Below are positions 1-9,100 of a DNA stretch of 37,850 nt, in pieces; within the stretch, counting starts at the first letter, position 1, and every line of letters starts with the position of its first letter. This DNA comes from Clostridium sp. DSM 8431 (GTDB taxonomy: Bacteria; Bacillota; Clostridia; Clostridiales; Clostridiaceae). The position numbers were made by a program, and so were the translations under genes. The notes below the pieces were generated by a model. That model had not been told where the DNA came from. It searched no databases and worked only from the letters and a program-made list of their open reading frames with translations. The DNA lies in NCBI RefSeq assembly GCF_900116755.1, contig NZ_FPBY01000008.1, positions 1-37,850 on the forward strand. Reading direction: 5' to 3'.

Positions 1-239
1 AATTTATCATTTTCCTGAGTTACTTCATTTAATTCTTCTATACTATTCTTTCCCTCAATCAAAGCTTTTCTACCTGGTTTTACCTTAATCTTATCTTTAT
101 TCTTTGATTTGCTTATCCAAGTAAAAATTGTACTAGTAGATATTCCATGTTTTCTTCCAACTAAAGAAACATTACCTACCTCTTTCACTTCATTTAATAT
201 TTGATTCTTAAATTCTTCTGAATAAGTTTTTCCTTTCAT
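1..239 (-). CDS. IS3-type transposase OrfA, 5' part, cut by the window edge
   Basis: Reading leftward from an ATG at 239, the frame stays open to the window edge (79 codons). It begins MKGKTYSEEFKNQILNEVKE and continues with VGRKHGISTSTIFTWI, the helix-turn-helix of OrfA proteins of IS3-like elements that binds the element's ends; a basic segment and the start of a helical region follow. A strong GGAGG site lies 6-10 bases upstream. The rest of the element (OrfB with the DDE catalytic domain) would lie outside the window. The element abuts the broken lysozyme gene at about 317, so it or a rearrangement it caused probably removed that gene's start. The family call is good; the exact IS is not identified. 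Confidence 0.8.
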   Translation of the reverse strand, partial: MKGKTYSEEFKNQILNEVKEVGNVSLVGRKHGISTSTIFTWISKSKNKDKIKVKPGRKALIEGKNSIEELNEVTQENDK

Positions 240-315
240 AAATTACCTCCAATAATTACTATATTTAGTATAACCTATACTAATATGCTTTGTCCAAATA
301 ATTATCGGGGCTTAA

Positions 316-1173
316 GAGAAAGGAATTGATGTTTCAAATCATAACGGAGATATTAACTGGAGCTTAGTAAAAAAATCAGGAATAGAATGTGTTTATATTA
401 AAGCAAGTGAAAGAACAACTTTTATAGATGATTATATGTTACGCCACAGTTACGGAACAAAGTCTGTAATGTTACGTACTGGTTACTATCATTTTTTAGT
501 TGGTAGCAGTTTACCTGAAACTCAAGCTGAAAATTTTTATAATTGCATTAAGGATAAAGAAAATGATTTGCTGCCATGTTTAGATCTTGAGCATAGTAAG
601 AATGAACCTAATAATTTTATGGATTATGCTTTAAGATTTATAGAGAAGTTTAAAGCTCTTAGTGGTATGGATATATGTATTTATGCATGTCCTAGCTTTA
701 TAGAAGAGAATCTGGACAAAAGGCTTAATAAATATCCTTTATGGTGTGCTCATTATGGGGCGGACAAGCCTGGCTTTAATAAGATATGGGGAAGCTCTTA
801 TGCAGGACATCAATATACAGAAGAGGGAAGAGTTCCTGGAATAGTAGGAAATGTAGATATGAATAATTTTAATGAAGAGATTTTTAATAATGGATCTAAA
901 ATTATAGAAGCAGCAGCAGCTCATGAAAATATTTATATACCTCTTCAGGAAGAATTAAATAGACAAGATTTTAGAGATAAAAACGGAAATACATTAGTAG
1001 TTGATGGAACACCTGGAGAATTGACCTTATCAGCCTGTCCTGTAGTTAAAAAGGGTGCAAGAGGTAATATTACTAAGTGGATTCAAGAACAGCTAGGAAT
1101 TGTTTCTGATGGCATATTTGGAGATAATACAGAAGAGGTTGTAAAAAAAACCAAAGAACTAGAGGACTTTTAG
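316..1173 (+). pseudogene. GH25 lysozyme (endolysin-type), 5' end lost
   Basis: The frame opens after a stop at 313 and reads EKGIDVSNHNGDINWSLVKK, the start of a GH25 muramidase that cleaves the MurNAc-GlcNAc bond of peptidoglycan. No ATG lies upstream in frame; the first is at 436, inside the catalytic domain and after the GIDVS strand with its conserved Asp. The Asp-x-Glu motif (PCLDLE) is present. After about residue 190 comes a linker and one peptidoglycan-binding repeat (KKGARGNITKWIQEQLG ... DGIFGDNT). It aligns without gaps to the intact lysozyme at 19053-19955, so it is a paralogue. The breakpoint falls at about 317, next to the IS. Probably inactive, because translation from 436 would lack the first catalytic strand. 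Confidence 0.8.
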
Positions 1174-1273
1174 TTGATGTATAGTAGGTAAGAATACATG
1201 GAGAGCTTTACTTAATTTATAATATATTATATAATAATCAAAAAATAATAAGAAAACAGTTAGTCTAAAACTT

Positions 1274-1305
1274 AAGGCAGTATAAAGTGATTTTTATACT
1301 GCCTT
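1274..1305 (+). terminator. Terminator after the lysozyme remnant
   Basis: A perfect 13-bp stem (AAGGCAGTATAAA with its complement) around a 6-nt loop, followed by a short T run. It lies 100 bp past the lysozyme stop. Confidence 0.8.
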
Positions 1306-1347
1306 TTACTAAAAAGATAATCATTTTTTATGAAAGGATTTGATAAT

Positions 1348-1796
1348 GTGAGGGCTAAGTTTCAAGTGTTAGTTTTCCATATCGTATAATTAATGACCAA
1401 ATAAAGTATATAGTATTAAAAAGAGAAGATTTATGTGTTTGGCAAGGAATAGCTGGTGGTGGTTAAGATGATGAATTACCATTACAAGCAGCAAAGAGAG
1501 AAGCTAATGAATAGTTAAATATTGGTTTAGCGTCTCCATATATTTGTTTAAACTCTACTGCATCAATACCGGCAAATAATTTTAAAAATCATGTTCAGTT
1601 GTGGGGCGAAGATACCTTTGTTATTCCTAAATATAGTTTTGGAGTTTTAGCAACTGATGATGTCTTGAAATTATCTAATGAACATACAGAATATAGATGG
1701 TGTAGTTATGATGAAGCTATTAATTTATTAGAGTGGGATAGTAATAAAACATCACTATGGGAATTAAATGAAAGATTAAAAAATATAATCAGATAA
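1348..1796 (+). pseudogene. Nudix hydrolase, broken by a frameshift and two nonsense codons
   Basis: The frame starts with GTG at 1348 (AAGGA upstream) and reads VRAKFQVLVF, then needs a one-base shift near 1372-1377 to continue PYRIINDQIKYIVLKREDL. The Nudix box follows: GGG, stop (TAA 1464-1466), DDELPLQAAKREANE, stop (TAG 1512-1514), LNIG. Restoring Glu at both stops gives the consensus Gx5Ex7REUxEExGU, so both are GAA-to-TAA or GAG-to-TAG type changes, and the second hits a metal-binding Glu of the box. From 1515 the frame is open to the stop at 1794-1796 (ends NERLKNIIR). The overall pattern resembles dihydroneopterin-triphosphate-type Nudix enzymes of about 150 aa. Certainly non-functional. 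Confidence 0.85.
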
Positions 1797-2271
1797 TGTG
1801 AGTTCAGATAATGTGAGTTTATAATTAAAAAGGATATATTAAGCAAGCTGTAATATTACAGCTTGGATTTAAGAAAATTTAAGAAGTGTATCAAATAATT
1901 TTGAAATTTTTATAAGTTTTTAAGTAAATATAGGATTAGAAGAAAGGCAAGCTTTAGAGTAAAAGAGTTCTAAGGATTTCAAAATTATATTTGAAGTTTT
2001 CATGTGTATTACTTTCCTGTCAATTTTGACATAATCAGAAATTACTTTTGGTTCAAAATCCAAATGTAAATAAACTGGTTATTTTAATGAAAATTTTAAT
2101 TTTTTAAGTTTTCTTGTTCCCTCTGTTTTGAATTATAGATAATAAAAAAAGTATATAAGAAACTAACTATCTTAATTACTTTTTAGCACTACATAATAAC
2201 AGATTAAAGTCTATGTTATTTGCTTTCTAATGACACTAAAGAACCATTAGTTTCAATCTTTTTAATTAGCA
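1797..2271. other. Non-coding stretch with a perfect palindrome
   Basis: No frame with coding character was seen. Positions 1844-1865 form a 22-bp perfect palindrome (arms CAAGCTGTA around ATAT) that could be a weak terminator for the Nudix remnant. Positions 2018-2031 hold TGTCAA-TT-TTGACA. TTGTTCCCTCTG near 2114-2125 resembles the TTGCTCCCTCT motif found in the leaders near 19980 and 21930, but no gene follows it. Confidence 0.5.
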
Positions 2272-2475
2272 CTATTTTTTAGAAAGTCTCTTATCTTTTG
2301 CAGCACCTATTAGTGTACCAAGTACCATGCTAAAAATAATTCCATAAGTATTACCTGAATAGGTACTATTAGAAGGAATAATCTTATTAAGAGTTGGACC
2401 AAATGCAATTCCTATAAGAGTTCCAAGATACATATATAATGCTGTATACTTTTAAATTTTATTTTTCTTTGCCAT
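2272..2475 (-). pseudogene. Small membrane protein with an early stop codon
   Basis: From an ATG at 2475 (AAGGA upstream) the frame reads MAKKNKI, stop (TAA 2452-2454), then KYTALYMYLGTLIGIAFGPT and a second hydrophobic stretch YGIIFSMVLGTLIGAAKDK, ending at 2272. Restored, it would be a 67-aa protein with two short glycine-containing membrane helices and basic ends. Translation could restart at an ATG eight codons after the stop and make about 53 aa, but no good ribosome site was seen there. I do not recognise the family. Confidence 0.55.
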
Positions 2476-2934
2476 ACTTTTTTCCTTGGCTGTATGTTTA
2501 AATTAATTATCTTTGCTTTATTATATACCTTTTAATTGAATAAATACATATTTTTTCTTTTTCATATTATTAAATTTATGGTGCTTACACCTAGAAAACC
2601 AAAGAAGGATTACCTTTGAAGGTTGTGGTAAAAAAATACAACAAAATCTATATTTATTAACAATTTTATAGTTTGTCCACCGGGGAAACACAAACTTTTT
2701 TGATAAATTAATAATTTAAAAGCTTTAAATTAAAAAATAGTTAAAGAGGCTTATATTGCCTCTTCTAATATTCATCTCAAGATGTTAATCTTAATCTTAG
2801 TAATTATCATATATTTATAGAAACATGGCATATAAAACTTTTTTGTAATATAATAAAATATGTTCGTTTTTATAACTATTCGAATTTAGAACAAACTTAG
2901 AAGTATATTTTAACATTAAGAGGAGGTATTATAC
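2476..2934. other. Non-coding stretch upstream of mutS
   Basis: No gene was seen. A terminator-like hairpin lies at 2744-2764. A TATAAT with a weak -35 (ATGGCA, about 18 bp apart) near 2825-2860 is a possible mutS promoter. No convincing SOS box is present. Confidence 0.4.
2744..2764. terminator. Short hairpin, possible terminator
   Basis: Stem AAGAGGC with GCCTCTT around a 7-nt loop. The T tract is poor on the plus strand and interrupted on the minus strand, so function is uncertain. Confidence 0.4.
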
Positions 2935-5646
2935 ATGGGAATGACTCCTATGATGAGACAATACGTAGAAATCAAAGAAAAGTACAGTGATTGTATTTTA
3001 TTTTTTAGAGTAGGTGATTTCTATGAAATGTTCTTTGAAGATGCAAAAACAGCTTCAAGAGCTTTAGAATTAGTTTTAACGGGAAAAGACTGTGGTATGG
3101 AAGAGAGAGCACCAATGTGTGGAATTCCTTATCATGCAGCAGCTACATATATATCAAGACTTATTGCACAAGGATTCAAGGTTGCTATAGCAGAGCAGGT
3201 TGAAGATCCAGCACTTTCAAAAGGTATTGTAAAAAGAGATGTTATTAAGGTTATTACTCCAGGTACATATGTTGACAATAACCTTCAAAATCAAAATGAT
3301 AACACTTACTTAGTAGCTATAGTTGAAGACGGTAATAAAATGGCTATAGCTTTAACAGATATAAGCACAGGGGAATTTAAAACAACTTCCTTTACTGCCC
3401 TTAGAAGTACTCTTTTAGATGAAGTATCAAAGATTGGTCCTAAGGAAGTAATTATGGATGAAAGTTCACCTGAGGACTTAGTAAATGATGTTCATAACCT
3501 TACAAATGCACTTATAACTAAAAGAAAACTTGCTGCCTTTAAGGTAAGTGATTCTGAACTTAAAGAGCAGTTTTCTGATGTGGAAGTTGATGGGCTTGAA
3601 GAGGCATCAAAAGAAGCTTCAAAGGTATTATTAAAGTACATATTCGAAACTCAAAAAATGAGTCTTACTAATATAAACTTCCTTGAAAAGTATGACATAG
3701 TAAATTACATGACTATTGATGGAAATTCAAGAAGAAATTTAGAACTTACAGAAAGCATAAGAGAGAAGGGAAAGAAAGGTTCTCTTTTATGGGTGCTTGA
3801 TAAGACTGCAACTTCTATGGGGGGAAGAGCCTTAAGAAGATGGATAGATGAACCTTTAATAGTTAAAGCTGAAATTGAAAAGAGATTAGAAGGCGTTGAG
3901 GAATTATTTAATGATATGTATCTTAATGAAGATATAAGAGAAGCCTTAAAGGAAATTTATGATATAGAAAGAATTGTAGGTAAAATAGCTACAAGTAATG
4001 TAAATGCTAAGGATATGATTTCTCTTAAATCATCTTTAGAGAAAATTCCTTTCTTAAGAAAATCTCTAGAAAATACATCAAGCCCTCTTTTAAGAGAATA
4101 TTATAATAGTTTAGATGAACTTACAGATGTTAAAGATCTTTTATCAAGAGGAATTATAGAAGACCCTTCTTTAAGTATTAAGGAAGGTAACATAATTAAA
4201 GATGGTTATAGTGAAGAGGTAGATAGCCTAAGACAAGCAAAGTACCATGGTAAGGAATGGATCGCTTCTTTAGAAAATAGTGAAAGAGAATTTACAGGTA
4301 TAAAATCTCTTAAAGTTGGATATAATAAAGTCTTCGGTTACTACATAGAGATTTCAAAGGCAAATTATTCATTAATTCCAGAAGGAAGATACATAAGAAA
4401 GCAAACTCTTTCAAATGCAGAAAGATTTATAACTTCTGAGCTTAAGGAAATGGAAGAAAAGATTTTAGGTTCTGAAGAAAAGCTTATGAAACTTGAATAT
4501 GATCTTTTTGTTGATATAAGAAATAAGGTGGAAACAGAGATTTCAAGACTTAAGAAATCTGCAAAGATAATAGGCAACTTAGATAGTTTATCTACTTTAG
4601 CTATAGTTGCAAGAGAAAATGATTATGTTAAACCTTCAATTAATGAAGAGGGAACTATAAAAATAGTAGAAGGAAGACACCCTGTTGTTGAAAAGGTAAT
4701 AGGTCATGGTGAATTTGTAGCTAATGATACTCTTTTAAATAATGATGAAAATGAACTTTTATTAATAACAGGACCAAACATGGCTGGTAAGTCAACATTT
4801 ATGAGACAGGTGGCTTTAATTACTATTATGGCACAGATTGGTTCCTTTGTACCTGCTGCATCTGCTAATATATCAATATGTGATAAGGTATTTACAAGAA
4901 TAGGAGCATCTGATGACTTAGCAGGTGGTAAATCTACTTTTATGGTAGAAATGTGGGAAGTTTCAAACATCCTTAATAATGCAACATCTAAGAGTCTTGT
5001 TTTATTAGATGAAGTAGGAAGAGGTACTTCAACTTATGATGGTTTAAGTATTGCTTGGTCAGTTATAGAATATATAACTAAAAATAAGAGCTTAAGATGC
5101 AAAACTTTATTTGCAACTCACTATCATGAACTTACTAAGCTTGAAAATAAAATACCAGGAGTTAAGAATTACTCTGTAGCTGTTAAAGAGATGGATGGTA
5201 ATGTAATATTCTTAAGAAAGATTGTAGAAGGTGGAGCAGATCAATCTTACGGTATTGAAGTTGCTAAGCTTGCAGGACTTCCAAAGGCAGTTATTGAAAG
5301 AGCAAAGGAAATCTTAGCATCCTTAGAAGGTGAATCTAAAACAGAAATTGCTGTTCCAGAAAATACTATAGAAGAAATTGAAAAGGAAGTTATAGTTGCT
5401 AAATCAGAAGTAGTTTATGAAGAAACTCCTGTAGAAGAAGTTAAAGAAGCACCTAAGGTGGCTGAGAAAGCTTTAGAAGTAGTAGAACCAACTATTAAGG
5501 AAGCTCCAATGCAAATTGATTTTTCAAGCATAGAAAAAGATGCTCTTCTTAAGAAAATAGCAGAAGCTGATGTTTTAAATATGACACCAATGGATGCTAT
5601 GAACACATTATATAGTTTTATTAAGGAAGCAAAAAATATACTATAG
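2935..5646 (+). CDS. mutS: DNA mismatch repair protein MutS
   Basis: Recognises base mismatches and small loops and starts methyl-independent mismatch repair with MutL. The mismatch-contacting Phe-x-Glu is at residues 29-31 (GDFYEMF). The connector, lever and clamp domains follow. The ABC-type ATPase has Walker A GPNMAGKS at residues 613-620, Walker [10 protein letters not shown] with Asp692-Glu693, and the switch THYHEL. At 903 aa it is slightly longer than usual because of an acidic, low-complexity linker (about 800-860) before the C-terminal helix that normally mediates dimer contacts. AAGAGGAGG sits upstream of the ATG. First gene of a mutS-mutL-miaA run. Confidence 0.98.
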   Translation: MGMTPMMRQYVEIKEKYSDCILFFRVGDFYEMFFEDAKTASRALELVLTGKDCGMEERAPMCGIPYHAAATYISRLIAQGFKVAIAEQVEDPALSKGIVKRDVIKVITPGTYVDNNLQNQNDNTYLVAIVEDGNKMAIALTDISTGEFKTTSFTALRSTLLDEVSKIGPKEVIMDESSPEDLVNDVHNLTNALITKRKLAAFKVSDSELKEQFSDVEVDGLEEASKEASKVLLKYIFETQKMSLTNINFLEKYDIVNYMTIDGNSRRNLELTESIREKGKKGSLLWVLDKTATSMGGRALRRWIDEPLIVKAEIEKRLEGVEELFNDMYLNEDIREALKEIYDIERIVGKIATSNVNAKDMISLKSSLEKIPFLRKSLENTSSPLLREYYNSLDELTDVKDLLSRGIIEDPSLSIKEGNIIKDGYSEEVDSLRQAKYHGKEWIASLENSEREFTGIKSLKVGYNKVFGYYIEISKANYSLIPEGRYIRKQTLSNAERFITSELKEMEEKILGSEEKLMKLEYDLFVDIRNKVETEISRLKKSAKIIGNLDSLSTLAIVARENDYVKPSINEEGTIKIVEGRHPVVEKVIGHGEFVANDTLLNNDENELLLITGPNMAGKSTFMRQVALITIMAQIGSFVPAASANISICDKVFTRIGASDDLAGGKSTFMVEMWEVSNILNNATSKSLVLLDEVGRGTSTYDGLSIAWSVIEYITKNKSLRCKTLFATHYHELTKLENKIPGVKNYSVAVKEMDGNVIFLRKIVEGGADQSYGIEVAKLAGLPKAVIERAKEILASLEGESKTEIAVPENTIEEIEKEVIVAKSEVVYEETPVEEVKEAPKVAEKALEVVEPTIKEAPMQIDFSSIEKDALLKKIAEADVLNMTPMDAMNTLYSFIKEAKNIL

Positions 5647-5669
5647 GAAGGATAAGGTGATTTTCCTAT

Positions 5670-7691
5670 ATGAAAAGAATTAATTTATTAGATGAAAGTA
5701 CATCAAATAAAATAGCAGCAGGGGAAGTGGTTGAAAGACCAGCCTCTGTTGTAAAAGAATTAATTGAAAACAGTATAGATGCACAAGCTAAGAACATAAC
5801 TATTGAAATAGAAGAGGGCGGAATAAGCCTTATGAAAATAATTGATGATGGGACTGGAATTCACCCAGATGATATAAAGAAGGCATTTATGCCTCATGCT
5901 ACAAGTAAAATAAAAACTTCAGAGGATATTTACTCTATTCAAACCCTTGGATTTAGAGGAGAGGCACTTCCTTCTATAGCTTCAGTTGCAAAGGTTAATT
6001 TAAAATCAAGAATAGAAGGTAATGATTTTGGATATGAATTAGATATAGAAGCTGGAAATGTTAAATCTTTTGAAGAATGTGGTGTAAATAAAGGAACAAC
6101 TATTGAAGTTAGAGACTTATTTTTTAATGTTCCTGCAAGAAAGAAGTTTCTAAAGTCAACTTCAAGGGAAGGTTCTTTAATTAATGATATTGTAAATAGA
6201 ACAGCTATAGCTCATCCTGATATAAGCTTTAAACTTATTAATAATGGTAAGAAGGTTCTTCATACCTTTGGTAGTGGAAAGCTTAAGGATGTTTTAAGAA
6301 CTGTTTACGGAAAAACTATAAGTGAAAATATTTTATACTTCGAAGAGGCTGGAGATGCAGTTACTATATATGGCTATGTAGGAAAAGAAGAAATTGCAAG
6401 AGGATCAAGAAATAATCAAAGTATTTTTGTTAATGGACGTTATATAAAGCATAAAACAATAGTAGCAGCTGTAGAGCAGGCTTTTAAATCTTTCTCAACT
6501 TGCAATAAGTTCCCCTTCTTTGTTTTATTTGTAGAGGTATATCCAGAACTTGTAGATGTTAATATTCATCCAACAAAGGCTGAGATAAAGTTTACTGATG
6601 ATAGAATGATTTTTAAGAAGGTATTTGATGCAGTTCATAGAGCTTTAAAGGAAGATGTTTTTGAAGACTTTAAGCTTCCAGAAGAAAAGAAGGAAGTATT
6701 TTCTCCTTATAAGGAAGATTTACATGAAGAAATTAAACTTGATATAAAACCAGCAAGTGAATTAGATTATGTAAAGATGCAGTCCTTTGAAAGAAGGGAA
6801 AAGGTAGAAGATAGTAGTCTTCCACAAGCACAAGAAGTAAGCCTTCCTGTTGACTTGAAAAGTCCTAAAGTAGCTTTTGAAACTAGTGAAATAATTAAGG
6901 AGGACAGCTTTAAGCCTCTTCAAGATACGAGAGAAGAAATTCCTTATTTTAAATCAGAAGATAAAACCTCTGAATTTAGTTATGATACATATAAGATAGA
7001 AGAGGATAATAGCAATAAGGTAGAAGTAGAATCCATAAATAATACTACTTTGGAAACTAAAGAGCCTGAAACATCAAAATCTCAGGTAAATAGTGAAGAA
7101 AGAATTGCTAAGTTCCCACCTCTTAGAATTATAGGACAATTTAATAAAACATATATCCTTGGAGAATATGATGAGGTTCTATATATGATAGATCAGCATG
7201 CAGCTCATGAAAAGATTATGTTTGAAAAGTATTTAAAGGATATTGAAGAGGAAAGTCTTATAGTTCAGCCTCTTCTAATTCCATGTGTTATAGATTTATC
7301 CTCTGATGACTTAGCTTATTATGAAGAAAATGCTGATATCTTTAAGAATGCAGGTTTTGCTCTTGAAGAATTTGGAGGCAATACCTTAAGTTTAAAAGAA
7401 GTACCTTACTTTCTAGGAAAGCTTGAACCTAAAAATTTATTCTTAAGTATTTTAGATAATTTAAAATCTTTAGGTTCAGGTAAAACAACAGAAGTAAAGT
7501 ATAATAAAATTGCTACTATGGCATGTAAGAGTGCTGTAAAGGGAAATGATTCTCTTACAGATAGTGAAATGATTAAGCTGGTTCAGGAACTTAGATATAT
7601 TGATGATCCTTTTCACTGCCCTCATGGCCGTCCAACAATTATAAAGTTTAGCAATTACGATTTAGAGAAAAAGTTTAGAAGAATTGTATAA
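5670..7691 (+). CDS. mutL: DNA mismatch repair endonuclease MutL
   Basis: Couples MutS mismatch recognition to strand incision. The GHKL ATPase motifs are all present: ELIENSIDA, DDGTGI and TLGFRGEALPSI in the first 110 residues. A long acidic, variable linker (about 340-480) leads to the C-terminal dimerisation/endonuclease domain. That domain carries DQHAAHEKIMFE, matching the metal-binding DQHAx2Ex4E of MutL proteins that nick DNA, plus ACKSAVK and CPHGRP. It is therefore a nicking MutL, as expected where MutH is absent. It begins 23 bp after mutS (GGTGA site), so it is probably co-transcribed. Confidence 0.98.
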   Translation: MKRINLLDESTSNKIAAGEVVERPASVVKELIENSIDAQAKNITIEIEEGGISLMKIIDDGTGIHPDDIKKAFMPHATSKIKTSEDIYSIQTLGFRGEALPSIASVAKVNLKSRIEGNDFGYELDIEAGNVKSFEECGVNKGTTIEVRDLFFNVPARKKFLKSTSREGSLINDIVNRTAIAHPDISFKLINNGKKVLHTFGSGKLKDVLRTVYGKTISENILYFEEAGDAVTIYGYVGKEEIARGSRNNQSIFVNGRYIKHKTIVAAVEQAFKSFSTCNKFPFFVLFVEVYPELVDVNIHPTKAEIKFTDDRMIFKKVFDAVHRALKEDVFEDFKLPEEKKEVFSPYKEDLHEEIKLDIKPASELDYVKMQSFERREKVEDSSLPQAQEVSLPVDLKSPKVAFETSEIIKEDSFKPLQDTREEIPYFKSEDKTSEFSYDTYKIEEDNSNKVEVESINNTTLETKEPETSKSQVNSEERIAKFPPLRIIGQFNKTYILGEYDEVLYMIDQHAAHEKIMFEKYLKDIEEESLIVQPLLIPCVIDLSSDDLAYYEENADIFKNAGFALEEFGGNTLSLKEVPYFLGKLEPKNLFLSILDNLKSLGSGKTTEVKYNKIATMACKSAVKGNDSLTDSEMIKLVQELRYIDDPFHCPHGRPTIIKFSNYDLEKKFRRIV

Positions 7692-7706
7692 GAAAATGGT
7701 GAAGAT

Positions 7707-8630
7707 ATGAAGAAAAAACTATTAGTTCTAGCTGGTCCTACAGGGGTTGGTAAAACAGAACTTTCTATAAATTTAGCTAAAAAACTAAATGGAGAAATTA
7801 TTTCTGCTGATTCAATGCAGATTTATAAATATATGAACATTGGTTCAGCTAAGGTTACAAAGGAAGAAATGGATGGAGTATGTCATCATCTTATTGATGT
7901 TGTAGAGCCAGATAAAGAATTTTCAGTTTCAGAATATAAGGATTTAGGTACTGAAGCTATAAATGAAATTCTTGAAAAAGGTAAGCTTCCAATGATAGTA
8001 GGGGGAACTGGCCTTTATATAAATTCTTTAACATGTAACATGAATTTTTCTGAAACTGAAAAGGATGAAGAGTATAGAAAAGAACTTGAATCTATAGCAA
8101 AGGAAAAAGGAAATATTTATGTCCATGAAATGTTAAAAGACATAGATATGGAAAGTTATAAAAATATTCATGCAAATAATCTTAAAAGGGTTATAAGAGC
8201 TCTTGAAGTTTATAAGCTTACAGGAGAACCTTTCTCTTCATATAATGCAGGAGATTCCTTCTATGAATCAGATTATGATATTTACTTTTATGTGTTAACT
8301 ATGGATAGAGAAAAACTTTATGAAAGAATAAATAAAAGAGTAGATATTATGATGGAGAAAGGACTCTTAGAGGAGTGTATAAAACTAAAGGAAATGGGGT
8401 ATACTTCTTCTATGCAGTCAATGCAAGGTATTGGTTATAAAGAAATTTTATATTACCTTGAAGGAAAGATATCATTAGAAGAGGCTATAGATAAAGTAAA
8501 GCAAGGTTCTAGAAATTATGCCAAAAGACAACTTACATGGTTTAGACGTGATCCAAGAGCAGTCTTCTTAGATAAAGATACTATGACTGAAGAGGAAATT
8601 ATAAATAAAATATCTAATGACATGAAGTAA
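7707..8630 (+). CDS. miaA: tRNA dimethylallyltransferase MiaA
   Basis: Transfers a dimethylallyl group to N6 of A37 in tRNAs that read codons starting with U. The N-terminal P-loop is GPTGVGKTE at residues 10-18; [11 protein letters not shown] matches the conserved DSxQ(V/I)Y substrate segment; GGTGLYIN and the C-terminal [10 protein letters not shown] are family hallmarks. Length 307 aa is normal. The gene starts 15 bp after mutL (GGTGAAG site), closing the mutSL-miaA transcription unit. The hfq promoter lies inside its 3' end. Confidence 0.97.
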   Translation: MKKKLLVLAGPTGVGKTELSINLAKKLNGEIISADSMQIYKYMNIGSAKVTKEEMDGVCHHLIDVVEPDKEFSVSEYKDLGTEAINEILEKGKLPMIVGGTGLYINSLTCNMNFSETEKDEEYRKELESIAKEKGNIYVHEMLKDIDMESYKNIHANNLKRVIRALEVYKLTGEPFSSYNAGDSFYESDYDIYFYVLTMDREKLYERINKRVDIMMEKGLLEECIKLKEMGYTSSMQSMQGIGYKEILYYLEGKISLEEAIDKVKQGSRNYAKRQLTWFRRDPRAVFLDKDTMTEEEIINKISNDMK

Positions 8631-8646
8631 AAATAAATGTTATAAT
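8617..8646 (+). promoter_or_regulatory. Promoter for hfq
   Basis: ATGACA (8617-8622), an 18-bp spacer and a consensus TATAAT (8641-8646), 36 bp before the hfq start and overlapping the end of miaA. hfq can therefore be transcribed apart from mutSL-miaA. Confidence 0.7.
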
Positions 8647-8681
8647 TATATCAATGAGAAATTTTATTGGAGGTGCTGTAA

Positions 8682-8921
8682 ATGACTAAGCAACAAAACA
8701 ATCTACAAGATATATTTTTGAACAATGCTAGGAAAAATAGAATTCCGGTTACAATATACTTGACAAATGGTTTCCAATTAAAAGGATATGTAAAAGGATT
8801 TGATGCTTTTACTGTTGTATTAGATCAAGAAGGAAAACAAATGCTTGTATATAAACATGCAATCACAACTGTTACTCCGGCAAAGCCAATACTTTTCACA
8901 AATGGTGACGACTGCGAATAA
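8682..8921 (+). CDS. hfq: RNA-binding protein Hfq
   Basis: Sm-like hexameric RNA chaperone that binds small RNAs and A- or U-rich mRNA segments. At 79 aa it is essentially the bare Sm core. [20 protein letters not shown] begins the N-terminal helix and first strands, and YKHAITTV is the Hfq-specific Sm2 signature. GGAGG stands 8 bases before the ATG. The miaA-hfq order is widely conserved. It has its own promoter and a very strong terminator. Confidence 0.97.
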   Translation: MTKQQNNLQDIFLNNARKNRIPVTIYLTNGFQLKGYVKGFDAFTVVLDQEGKQMLVYKHAITTVTPAKPILFTNGDDCE

Positions 8922-8930
8922 TGTAGAATT

Positions 8931-8976
8931 AAAAGAAAAATCTCTGCTTTATAATTAAAGCAGAGATTTTTCTTTT
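8931..8976 (+). terminator. Strong terminator after hfq
   Basis: A perfect 21-bp stem with a TAAT loop. The A- and T-rich ends of the stem supply T tracts for both directions. Confidence 0.92.
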
Positions 8977-9024
8977 AATTTAAAGTATGATTTTATGTCA
9001 TAATCTAATTTCATTTAAAAATAA

Positions 9025-9054
9025 TTGACAATAAAAAAATTACAATGGTAAATT
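9025..9054 (+). promoter_or_regulatory. Promoter of the sensor gene
   Basis: A consensus TTGACA (9025-9030), an 18-bp spacer and TAAATT (9049-9054), 46 bp before the preferred start. Confidence 0.65.
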
Positions 9055-9100
9055 ATTTTTAATTAATATTAACAAATGAAAAAATAGGGGGAAATTGAGA

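Noticed and set aside
1844-1865. Perfect palindrome considered as an operator
   Set aside because: It follows a dead gene and no promoter or regulator adjoins it; a leftover terminator is more likely.
2860-2905. Possible SOS box upstream of mutS (ATGTTCG, TTCGAA and GAACAAAC words)
   Set aside because: The half-sites are not spaced as CGAAC-4-GTTYG; only lexA has a convincing box.
4365-5606. Minus-strand open frames inside mutS
   Set aside because: They are antisense shadows of a conserved gene with A+T-rich codon bias.
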